Assembly: GCA_002327305.1 (NCBI GenBank)
Contig: DCUZ01000121.1
Coordinates: 1-19,499 of the forward strand
DNA length: 19,499 nt
Direction of reading: 5' to 3'
From: Holophagales bacterium UBA2201
GTDB lineage: Bacteria > Acidobacteriota > Thermoanaerobaculia > UBA2201
Part shown: positions 1 to 7,255 of the stretch, piece by piece
Layout: every line of letters begins with the position of its first letter
How positions within the stretch are numbered: position 1 is the stretch's first letter
The notes under the pieces: model-generated
The model's input: the letters and a program-made list of their open reading frames with translations, nothing else
What the model was told of the DNA's origin: nothing
Database searches by the model: none
Made by a program: the position numbers and the translations under genes

Positions 1-3000
1 GCATTATAAAAAGGCCAAAGACGAGGGGCTTCCCCGAAGCCCGTGACATCATGAACGCCGACAACACCACCGCCAGCGGCGCGGCCTTCCCCTCCTGGGA
101 CTACATGTTCACCGGGGGCACCTCCTTCTCCGCCCCGTTCGTTTCCGGCGCCGCGGCCGTCGTCCGGCAGTACCTGCAGGACCAGGACGGCATCACCGAC
201 CCCCACGGCACCCTCATCAAGGCCGTCCTCATCAACGGGGCGCGCGACCTGGGGTACGGCTTCATGTCGTGCAACAATTCCCCGACCCACGCCTCGTGCA
301 ACGTCAACCACCTCCAGAACGGCCGCAACGTCCAGGGGTGGGGCGAGGTGGACCTCAAGAACTCCCTCTTCCCCGACCCGCCGCGCTCGTGGGGCTACCA
401 GAACGTCTCCGGCGCCTCCGCGGGAGTGCAGACCGGGTCGCAGAACGACATCACCGTCAACGTGGCGGACTCCTCGGTCCCCCTCAAGGTCAACCTGGTG
501 TGGGCCGACATCGCCGGCTCCTCGGGATGCACCTCGTGCCTCGTCAACAACCTCCGCCTCATCGTCATCGCCCCCGGCGGAGGGACCACCTATTACGGCA
601 ACAACTTCAGCGGCTCGTGGTCCACGACCGGCACCTACAACGACGACCGCAACGTGGTGGAGTCGGTCTACATCCAGAACCCCACGACCGGCAACTGGAC
701 CTTCCGGGTCTACGGCACCAACGTCCCCACCATGCTCAGCGGGTTCACCCGCTACCCCTATTCGCTGGTCTACTCCGGCGGCTTCGGCCCCTACGGTCCC
801 GCCGTCCTGGCCCCCAACCGCTCCAAGTTCCCCGCCATCGTGGAACGGTCGGTCCCGGCCGAGCCGCGGGTGCTGCGCGTAGGAACCTCCATGACCTACG
901 GCCTGCGGATCTACAACTACGGCTCCACCAACGACACCATCACGCTCTCGCGCAACCAGACCGTCCCCGCCGCCGGGTCGCCCGACTTCACTGTCACCTT
1001 CAACCCCGCGGGACCCTCCTATGCCATCGCCTCCGGCGCCTACCTCGACGTGGACGTCACCATCACCGCCGGCGGCACGATGACGAACGCGCAGTTGAAG
1101 CGGTACGAGATGCACTTCCGGGTCACCTCGGCCACCACCTCCATCGCCGACACGGTGGTCCTGGGGTTCTCCCTCCAGAACAACCCCACCTACGTCGTGG
1201 CGAACGGCTACTACAGCCAGCGGTACCCCGACGCGGCCGTGGGGGCCGACGGCACCCTCTACGCCGTCTTCCAGAGCGCCGAGAAGCTCCCCGACCAGGC
1301 GGCCCCCTCCACCTACACCGGAAGCAACACCCACTGGGACGACGGCTACAACATCCTCTACCACGAGCACAGCGGCGGCGACCCCCTCACCACCCAGCAC
1401 GTCACCTCGGTGATCATGTTCACCTACTCCACCAACAACGGCGTCACCTGGAGCACCCCCGAACAGATCTCCTCCACCTCGACGAACATCAACGCCGAAC
1501 GCCCGTCGGTCGCCGTGACCACCAACAACGACGTGGTCGTGGTGTGGAACGACCCCTACTACGAGACCATCAGCGCCCGGGTCCGTGCCGGCGGCGCCGG
1601 CGGCAGTTGGGGGTCCATCGCCACCCTCATCACCACCACCGGGTATTGTGCCGGCAGCGGCACCGACTACCTCTACACCCCCTACGGCGCCAAGGTGGTC
1701 GCCGACGGCTCGGGCAACGCCATCGCCCTCTACCTCTATGCGCCGGCGTCGTCCAGTTGGAACAACATCTTCTCCGCCCAGGTCTGGAACGGCTCCTCCT
1801 GGGGCTCCCGCATCGGCATCTCCAGCCCGGCGGGGAACCTGTTCGAATACCCCCTCAACATCCACGCCACCTTCGACGCGGTCAACAACCGCGTCTGGGC
1901 GGCCTTCGGCTACTACCCCGACATTGACAGCGCCACCGCCGCCGTCCTCGGCGCGGTCTACGGCGTCGCCCCCTACAGCGCCAACGCATGGCGCGGCGCC
2001 AGCGGCGGCAGCGGCGGCACCATCAACCCGCAGGTCACCGGGACGGCCATCACCAACAAGCACCTGATGGGGATCGGCTGCGGCGCGGGGCGCTGTTTCA
2101 TCGGCTACGCCTCGGGCGAGACCAAGCAGACCAACGAGAGCTGGTACCTGGCCCGGGTGTCCTATCAGACCGCCTCCGGGTCGCCGGAGAGCTGGTCCTC
2201 CAGTTCCGCCACCTTCGGCAGCCGGATCGCCTGGTTCAACTACAGCGACATCTACCCCGAGCCGGTCCTGGCCTACGACGCCAACGGCGCCCTCATGCAC
2301 ATGGTCCTCCCCAACCGGATGGACCCGCAGATTGACTACCAGGCCACCGATTTCACCTCCACCCTGGCCAACAACTACGCCGCGGCGGGGACCACCCAGA
2401 CCACCATCACCGGCGGCGCGGTGTGGGCCCAGCCGGAGAAGATCCTCTTCCCGGCCGCCACGCCCGGCTGCGGCAAACTCTTCACCCTCCAGGACTTCTA
2501 CCGCGACGAGGCGGGCCCCACGCGCAACGGCGGCCTCTACGTCACCGACATCGGCACCTGCGGCGTCCCCTGCGCCATGACGGTGAACGTGACGCCCGAC
2601 GGCACGACCACGGTGTGCACGGGGACCAACATCCAGTTCACCGCAACCCCCTCCAACGGCACCCCGCCCTACACCTACCAGTGGACCGAGAACGGCGCCA
2701 ACATCGGCGGGGCCACCTCCAGCACCTACACGGCCAACAAGGGCACGGCCGGCAGCTACACCTACAACTGCAAGGTCACCGACTCCAGCGGCAGCTGCAC
2801 CAACATCACCGATCCCTCCGACTCCACGGGGACCTGGAACGCCGCCCCGGCGGCGCCCGGGGCGCCGGTGCTGACGCCGGGGTGCACCAACGTGAACCTG
2901 AGCTGGACGGCGGTGAGCGGCGCCACGGACTACGAGGTGTGGCGCGCCACCGGCAACGGCACCTGCACCAGCGCGGTGCAGGCCGCCTCCACCACGGGCG

Positions 3001-5009
3001 GGGCCACCACCTACAATGACACGGGCCGGACCACCGGAACGCAGTATTCCTACTACATCAAGGCCAAGAACACCTGCGGGACCAGCGGCAACGGGACCTG
3101 CGCCGCCACCACCACCCTGTCCACCCCGGCGGCGCCCGGGGCGCCGGTGCTGACCCCCGGCTGCACCAGCGTGAACCTGAGCTGGTCCGCCGTCAGCGGC
3201 GCCACGGACTACGAGGTGTGGCGCAACCAGGGGGCCAACTGCACCGGCGCGGTGCAGGTCGTCGCCACCACCGGCGGGGCCACCACCTACAACAACACGG
3301 GGCTGTCCGGCAACACCCAGTACAGTTATTACATCAAGGCCAAGAACGCCTGCGGCACCAGCGGAAACGGGACCTGCGCCACCACGACGACGGTCTGCGT
3401 CCCGAACGTGCAATACGACAACACCTTCAACCCGCTGACGACGCTGGCGGAAGTGTGCGGCGACGGGGACGGGTACGTCGAGCCGGGCGAGCAGTGGACG
3501 GTGCGGGTGCGCCTGGTCAACACCGGGGACATCGCCGCCACCGCGGTCCAGGCCGACCTGGCCATCAGCGCGGGGTCGGAGGTGATCGCGGTCATTTCGG
3601 GCAACAGCGGGCAATACGGGGACATCGCGGCGGCGGGGACGGCCCTGACGGCCTTGCCCTACTACCAGTTCGAGGTGCCCGCCGGTGTGGTGTGCCCCAA
3701 GAACCTCATCTTCGACGTCATCAACATCCGGTCCACCGGATACACCTACGCGGCGGCCCAGCCGGCCTTCACGGTGGTGGTGGGGGCCAACCTGGCCCAG
3801 AGCGGCACCGCCGATCCGGCCGCGGCATCCAGCAGCACCACGACCGCCGCCTATTCCACGGTCTTCTCCGCCCCCACCCCGGTGGTTTCGGCCAATGTGT
3901 CCTATGCCTTCACCTATGCGGGGAGCGGCGGCACGACCGACCTCTTCGGGCCGGACGATTTCAACGCCTCGATCGCCGCCTGGACGGCCTCGACCGGCGT
4001 GGCATGGAACGCCGGGTCGGCCCATTGCGCGCCCCACAGCAACGGCCTGGCGCGGTTCACGCGATCGGGCGGAACCACGAGCGGCTATCTCACCCAGACC
4101 ACCGCCATCGACACCACCGGATACACGGACCTCCGCGTGATCTTCGATTACACGCACAGCAACGCGGGCAACGTGGTGCGGGTGGATTACTCCAACAACG
4201 GTGGGGGCGCCTGGACCAACGGCGCCAACCTCACGGGCGACACGGCCTGGAATTGCAACCAGACCGTCAACCTGGGCGGCTTGGCGGGCTCCGCCAACTT
4301 CAAGATCCGGTTCTACTTCGCGGGCGCCGCCAACGCATCGACCACGGACGTGGATTATGTCTCCATCATCGGCGGCAGCGGCGGCGGGAGCAGTTGGCAG
4401 GACCATGTGCTGACCGAGCTGGTGGCCCCCAACGGCACCTCCGCCACCACCCTCAAGGGCCTCGGCACCTCCGAGACCTCGCCGGCCGACACGCACGACG
4501 TCACCGCCTTCTACAACACCCATGGCGGCGGCACCTACACCCTGCGCATCACCGAAAGCGGCGGCGGCACGGCCGACATCACCACCTCCACCCTCTCCGT
4601 CAACTACACCGAGTGCACCTACACCAACTGCGGCGCGGTGACGCCGCCGCCGCCGGTCCAGCACGCGGACGACGGCGCCAAGGCCGCCGCGCGGTTCACC
4701 AAGGGGGCGGGGAACACGCTCAACGTGGACTTCGACGCGGCCACCTGCTCGGCGGAGAAGGCCGTCATCCTCTACGGGGCGCTAAACGACTTCACCGGCT
4801 ACGACGGGTGCGCCCAGAACAGCGGCGGCAACACGGGCTCCACGACCATTGATTCCACGGCCCACACGAGCGTGTGGTACAACATCGTGTGGACCAACTC
4901 CACGGTTGCGGGGCACCCGGGATTCAACTCCGGGGGGGCGCGGACCTGGGCGGCGGCCGGCTATTGCGGCATGGCGGCCGACGACCCCTCGGACGGAGTG
5001 TGCGACTGA
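1..5009 (+). CDS. Secreted KP-43-type S8 subtilase, C-terminal part, with multiple beta-rich modules (5' end cut by window)
   Basis: The frame is open to the left edge, so the ATG at 51 is internal and the catalytic Asp and His lie outside the window. Counting from that ATG, the subtilase serine motif GTSFSAP places the nucleophile at Ser25 (codon 123-125). It is followed by the helix LIKAVLINGARDLG and the motif QGWGEVDL. Residues ~110-245 resemble the beta-barrel that follows the catalytic domain in KP-43-like proteases (PLKVNLVWADI, VNNLRLIVIAPGG, NVVESVYIQNP). Residues ~380-830 look like a sialidase-type propeller, with an Asp-box at STNNGVTW. Then come an Ig/PKD-like domain (~843-925), two tandem fibronectin III repeats (~932-1117), a CARDB-like module (~1120-1250, DGDGYVEPGEQW), a jelly-roll-like domain (~1310-1440) and a cysteine-containing tail. 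The role is probably extracellular protein degradation. The protease call is firm; the later domain names rest on pattern recognition. Confidence 0.88.
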   Translation, partial: IIKRPKTRGFPEARDIMNADNTTASGAAFPSWDYMFTGGTSFSAPFVSGAAAVVRQYLQDQDGITDPHGTLIKAVLINGARDLGYGFMSCNNSPTHASCNVNHLQNGRNVQGWGEVDLKNSLFPDPPRSWGYQNVSGASAGVQTGSQNDITVNVADSSVPLKVNLVWADIAGSSGCTSCLVNNLRLIVIAPGGGTTYYGNNFSGSWSTTGTYNDDRNVVESVYIQNPTTGNWTFRVYGTNVPTMLSGFTRYPYSLVYSGGFGPYGPAVLAPNRSKFPAIVERSVPAEPRVLRVGTSMTYGLRIYNYGSTNDTITLSRNQTVPAAGSPDFTVTFNPAGPSYAIASGAYLDVDVTITAGGTMTNAQLKRYEMHFRVTSATTSIADTVVLGFSLQNNPTYVVANGYYSQRYPDAAVGADGTLYAVFQSAEKLPDQAAPSTYTGSNTHWDDGYNILYHEHSGGDPLTTQHVTSVIMFTYSTNNGVTWSTPEQISSTSTNINAERPSVAVTTNNDVVVVWNDPYYETISARVRAGGAGGSWGSIATLITTTGYCAGSGTDYLYTPYGAKVVADGSGNAIALYLYAPASSSWNNIFSAQVWNGSSWGSRIGISSPAGNLFEYPLNIHATFDAVNNRVWAAFGYYPDIDSATAAVLGAVYGVAPYSANAWRGASGGSGGTINPQVTGTAITNKHLMGIGCGAGRCFIGYASGETKQTNESWYLARVSYQTASGSPESWSSSSATFGSRIAWFNYSDIYPEPVLAYDANGALMHMVLPNRMDPQIDYQATDFTSTLANNYAAAGTTQTTITGGAVWAQPEKILFPAATPGCGKLFTLQDFYRDEAGPTRNGGLYVTDIGTCGVPCAMTVNVTPDGTTTVCTGTNIQFTATPSNGTPPYTYQWTENGANIGGATSSTYTANKGTAGSYTYNCKVTDSSGSCTNITDPSDSTGTWNAAPAAPGAPVLTPGCTNVNLSWTAVSGATDYEVWRATGNGTCTSAVQAASTTGGATTYNDTGRTTGTQYSYYIKAKNTCGTSGNGTCAATTTLSTPAAPGAPVLTPGCTSVNLSWSAVSGATDYEVWRNQGANCTGAVQVVATTGGATTYNNTGLSGNTQYSYYIKAKNACGTSGNGTCATTTTVCVPNVQYDNTFNPLTTLAEVCGDGDGYVEPGEQWTVRVRLVNTGDIAATAVQADLAISAGSEVIAVISGNSGQYGDIAAAGTALTALPYYQFEVPAGVVCPKNLIFDVINIRSTGYTYAAAQPAFTVVVGANLAQSGTADPAAASSSTTTAAYSTVFSAPTPVVSANVSYAFTYAGSGGTTDLFGPDDFNASIAAWTASTGVAWNAGSAHCAPHSNGLARFTRSGGTTSGYLTQTTAIDTTGYTDLRVIFDYTHSNAGNVVRVDYSNNGGGAWTNGANLTGDTAWNCNQTVNLGGLAGSANFKIRFYFAGAANASTTDVDYVSIIGGSGGGSSWQDHVLTELVAPNGTSATTLKGLGTSETSPADTHDVTAFYNTHGGGTYTLRITESGGGTADITTSTLSVNYTECTYTNCGAVTPPPPVQHADDGAKAAARFTKGAGNTLNVDFDAATCSAEKAVILYGALNDFTGYDGCAQNSGGNTGSTTIDSTAHTSVWYNIVWTNSTVAGHPGFNSGGARTWAAAGYCGMAADDPSDGVCD
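2845..3402 (+). repeat. Two tandem fibronectin III units inside the protease gene, near-identical at DNA level
   Basis: Two in-frame units start at 2845 and 3124, an offset of 279 bases or 93 codons. Both begin PAAPGAPVLTPGCT, continue VNLSW and GATDYEVWR, and end near YYIKAKN and CGTSGNGTC. Long runs of identical nucleotides show a fairly recent internal duplication or gene conversion. The paired cysteines suggest disulfides outside the cell. Confidence 0.8.
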
Positions 5010-5041
5010 AGTCCCGGCCACCGGCTTAAGCGCAATACATG

Positions 5042-5075
5042 CGGAGGGGGGCCCGGCGGCCCCCCTCCGTTCTTG
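5042..5075 (+). terminator. Hairpin terminator after the protease gene
   Basis: A perfect 12-bp stem (CGGAGGGGGGCC at 5042-5053 with GGCCCCCCTCCG at 5058-5069) closes a four-base loop, followed by a T-rich tail TTCTTGT. It lies 33 bases after the stop codon. The tail is not a pure T-run, so efficiency is uncertain, but the position and stem strength fit intrinsic termination. Confidence 0.75.
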
Positions 5076-5299
5076 TCGTGGTGGCATGGTCGTATGCGGG
5101 GCTTTTGAAAAACCTCGCGGGGATGAAGATGGCAATAAGCCGCGACCGGTCCCGTTTCGGGGGTGTGGAGGTGAACCTGTTGCCTGTCCCTGCGGTTTTC
5201 GCCTTCCTGTTCGGAAAGATTCGAGAATAAGCACGGTTGCGCTGGCACGCTTCCGCCCTTTGTGCAGTCCCTTTTTTGGTCCATCGCTGTGAATGGACC
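5076..5299. other. Gene-free stretch with no recognised element
   Basis: This lies between the terminator and the two-hairpin repeat cluster. A 63-codon frame crosses it (5039-5230), but it starts inside the terminator hairpin and has no recognisable domain. I see no RNA gene or mobile element here. Confidence 0.5.
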
Positions 5300-5488
5300 G
5301 GCCGGTTGGAGCGTCGGCCCCACATTCCGGGATGTAGCGCAGGTCCTCCGACCTGCGGCTCTATGTTATTGGAGCCGGCCGACTGGAGCGTCGGCCCCAC
5401 ACGAAACGGACCCCACATTCCGGGATGTAGCGCAGGTCCTCCGACCTGCGGCTCCATGCTATTGGACCGGCCGACTGGAGCGTCGGCC
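5300..5488 (+). repeat. Cluster of alternating two-hairpin repeats (A-B-A-B-A)
   Basis: Hairpin A (stem GGCCGAC/GTCGGCC, loop TGGAGC) occurs at 5300-5319, 5377-5396 and 5469-5488; the first copy has wobble changes in the stem. Hairpin B (stem CGCAGGTC/GACCTGCG, loop CTCC) occurs at 5338-5357 and 5431-5450. A shared linker, CCCCACATTCCGGGATGTAG, runs from A to B. The A-to-A period is ~77 bp; the second interval is longer because of an ~16-base insertion around 5400-5415. The same unit recurs at 16980-17115. It resembles REP/BIME-type intergenic palindromes, but no known family is recognised. Confidence 0.9.
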
Positions 5489-5512
5489 CCGCCGCCCGTG
5501 TTCCCTTTCTCC

Positions 5513-5541
5513 TTGCTCTTTTCCCCCGCCACCGTTAAGAT
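5513..5541 (+). promoter_or_regulatory. Putative promoter of the RNB ribonuclease gene, leaderless geometry
   Basis: A -35-like TTGCTC (5513-5518), a 17-base spacer and a -10-like TAAGAT (5536-5541) stand directly upstream of the ATG at 5548. A start site 7 bases after the -10 would fall on the start codon itself. No Shine-Dalgarno sequence is seen before the ATG. Confidence 0.5.
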
Positions 5542-5547
5542 AGTCCC

Positions 5548-7044
5548 ATGAATGCGATGCTCGACGATTTCGTGGAGAACGCTCCGGGGAAGGCGCGGCG
5601 CTGGATCGAGCGCCTCGCCCGCGACGCCATGCGCGAGCGCGGCCTCGAACCCGACCATCCGCCGGAGGCCCTGGCGGAGTTGAAGGCCCTGGGTTCTCCG
5701 ACCGCCGGAGCGGGGGAGGGCGTGAGGGACCTGCGACACCTCCTCTGGTGCTCCATCGACAACGACGATTCCCTGGACCTGGACCAGTTGAGCGCCGCCG
5801 AGGCCCTCCCGGGGGGCCGGATCAGGGTCCTCGTGGCCGTGGCCGACGTGGACGCCCTCGTGCGCCCCGGCACCGCCATAGACGGCCACGCCAGACACAA
5901 CACCACCTCGGTCTATGTCCCCGGCACCGTCTTCCACATGCTCCCCGAGGCCCTCTCCACCGGCCTCACGTCCCTCAATCCCGGCGAGGACCGCCTGGCC
6001 CTCGTCATCGCGTGCGCCGTGGACGGGAAGGGGGCAATTTCAGACGAAGAGGTGTTCCGGGCCGTGGTGCGCAATCGGGCCAAACTGGCCTACCGCTCCG
6101 TGGGGGAGTGGTTGGAGGGCGAGGGCCCCCCGCCGGCCGCGGCGGCCGCCGTACCCGGGCTGGAGGAAAGCCTGCGCCTGCAGGACGCCGCGGCCCGGGC
6201 GCTGAAGGGCCGCCGGCACGAGCGGGGGGCGCTGGACTTCCAGAGCATCGAGGCCAAACCGGTGTTCGAGGCCGACGCCCTCATGGACCTGAGGGTGGAG
6301 CGGAAGAACCGGGCCCGCGACCTCATCGAGGACTTCATGATCGCGGCCAACGGGGTGACGGCCCGGTTCCTGGAGGACCGCGGGCTCCCCTCCCTCCGGC
6401 GGATCGTCCGCTCGCCCAAGCGGTGGGACCGCATCGCCGCCGTGGCCGCTTCCCTGGGGGAGACCCTGCCGGTCGGGCCGGACGCGAAGGCCCTCTCGGC
6501 ATTCCTGGGGCGGCGACGGGCGGCCGACCCCCTGCGGTTTCCCGAACTCTCGCTCACGGTGGTGAAATTGATGGGGGGAGGGGAGTACGCGGTGGACACC
6601 CCCGGGCGCGACGCGGGGGGGCATTTCGGCCTCGCCGAGCAGGATTACACCCACTCCACGGCCCCCAACCGGCGGTTCCCCGACCTGATTACCCAGCGCC
6701 TCGTCAAGGCCTCGCTGGCCGGGGCGGCGCCGCCCTACTCGGAGGCCGACCTGGAAGTCCTGGCCGCCCACTGCACGAAGAAGGAGGACGACGCGGCCAA
6801 GGTGGAGCGGCGGATGCGCAAGTCGGCCGCGGCGCTGTTGCTGTCCCCGCGCGTCGGGGAGCGGTTCGACGCCCTCGTCACCGGGGCGTCGGAAAAGGGG
6901 ACCTGGGTCCGCCTCCTCGATCCCCCCGTGGAGGGGAAAGTGGTCCAGGGGTTCCAAGGGTTGGACGTTGGGGAGCGGGTGAGGGTGCAATTGCTCGCCA
7001 CCGAGGTGCGTCCGGGGTTCATCGATTTCAAGGCCCTCCAGTAG
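5548..7044 (+). CDS. RNB-domain ribonuclease (RNase II/R family, short form)
   Basis: This is a 498-residue protein, probably a processive 3'-to-5' exoribonuclease acting on single-stranded RNA in the cytoplasm. The RNB metal-binding motif is SIDNDDSLDLDQL at residues 69-81, giving Asp71, Asp77 and Asp79. The position usually filled by a fourth Asp in RNase II/R is Gln80, which I recall as typical of this short bacterial subfamily. The second signature, DYTHSTAPNRRFPDL, lies near residues 366-380. The C-terminal ~65 residues look like an S1/OB RNA-binding domain (GERFDALVTGASEKGTWVRL). It lacks the long N-terminal cold-shock regions of RNase R. The ATG at 5548 is chosen because family similarity starts just inside it and a promoter-like -10 sits immediately upstream. 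It appears to be monocistronic. Confidence 0.88.
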   Translation: MNAMLDDFVENAPGKARRWIERLARDAMRERGLEPDHPPEALAELKALGSPTAGAGEGVRDLRHLLWCSIDNDDSLDLDQLSAAEALPGGRIRVLVAVADVDALVRPGTAIDGHARHNTTSVYVPGTVFHMLPEALSTGLTSLNPGEDRLALVIACAVDGKGAISDEEVFRAVVRNRAKLAYRSVGEWLEGEGPPPAAAAAVPGLEESLRLQDAAARALKGRRHERGALDFQSIEAKPVFEADALMDLRVERKNRARDLIEDFMIAANGVTARFLEDRGLPSLRRIVRSPKRWDRIAAVAASLGETLPVGPDAKALSAFLGRRRAADPLRFPELSLTVVKLMGGGEYAVDTPGRDAGGHFGLAEQDYTHSTAPNRRFPDLITQRLVKASLAGAAPPYSEADLEVLAAHCTKKEDDAAKVERRMRKSAAALLLSPRVGERFDALVTGASEKGTWVRLLDPPVEGKVVQGFQGLDVGERVRVQLLATEVRPGFIDFKALQ

Positions 7045-7085
7045 CTGGAAGCTGGAAGCCGGAAGCCGGAAGCCGGAAGTTGGGA
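7044..7085. repeat. Heptamer array, GCYGGAA type (6 units)
   Basis: There are six successive 7-bp words: GCTGGAA twice, GCCGGAA three times, then GTTGGGA. The array begins on the last base of the TAG stop codon of the RNB gene. It is the first of several intergenic period-7 arrays in the window, each with its own consensus. Confidence 0.85.
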
Positions 7086-7131
7086 GAGCCATTCTGAGCT
7101 GTGCCGCATCGCAAGGACGGGCGGTCGGCAA

Positions 7132-7159
7132 CTTTGAACCTTGAACTTGGAACTTTGAA
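7132..7159. repeat. Heptamer array, CTTTGAA type (4 units)
   Basis: Four 7-bp words, CTTTGAA, CCTTGAA, CTTGGAA and CTTTGAA, lie between the RNB gene and the ppdK promoter. The same word recurs at 10897-10910. Confidence 0.8.
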
Positions 7160-7177
7160 CTGTTTTAAGGCGGCCTA

Positions 7178-7206
7178 TTGCGCCGAGCGCTCGATTGGAT
7201 TAAAAT
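7178..7206 (+). promoter_or_regulatory. Putative ppdK promoter
   Basis: TTGCGC (7178-7183), a 17-base spacer and TAAAAT (7201-7206) form a sigma70-like pair in an unusually AT-rich patch of this GC-rich sequence. The predicted leader is ~42 bases and carries the AAAAGGAG ribosome-binding site at ~7241-7248, six bases before the ATG. The hexamers resemble those before the RNB gene (TTGCTC-17-TAAGAT). Confidence 0.5.
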
Positions 7207-7255
7207 ACTTCACCTTAATTATATTTAAGAAATCCATGCTCAAAAGGAGCGGACC

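Noticed and set aside
269..4852. Several long forward frames inside the protease gene
   Set aside because: They are frame-shifted shadows, rich in Arg/His/Pro as expected from GC-biased third positions, without domains.
5300..5488. Possible CRISPR array
   Set aside because: Spacers are not unique: the segments between hairpins are themselves repeated, and no cas gene is present.
5237..5551. Small open frames repeating QVLRPAA-like peptides
   Set aside because: They are readings of the hairpin repeats, not genes; the same peptides recur wherever the repeat occurs.
5752..5790. Loss of an active-site Asp in the RNB ribonuclease (Gln80)
   Set aside because: The IDNDDSxDLDQL pattern is, as I recall it, normal for this short bacterial RNB subfamily, so it is not good evidence of an inactive enzyme.
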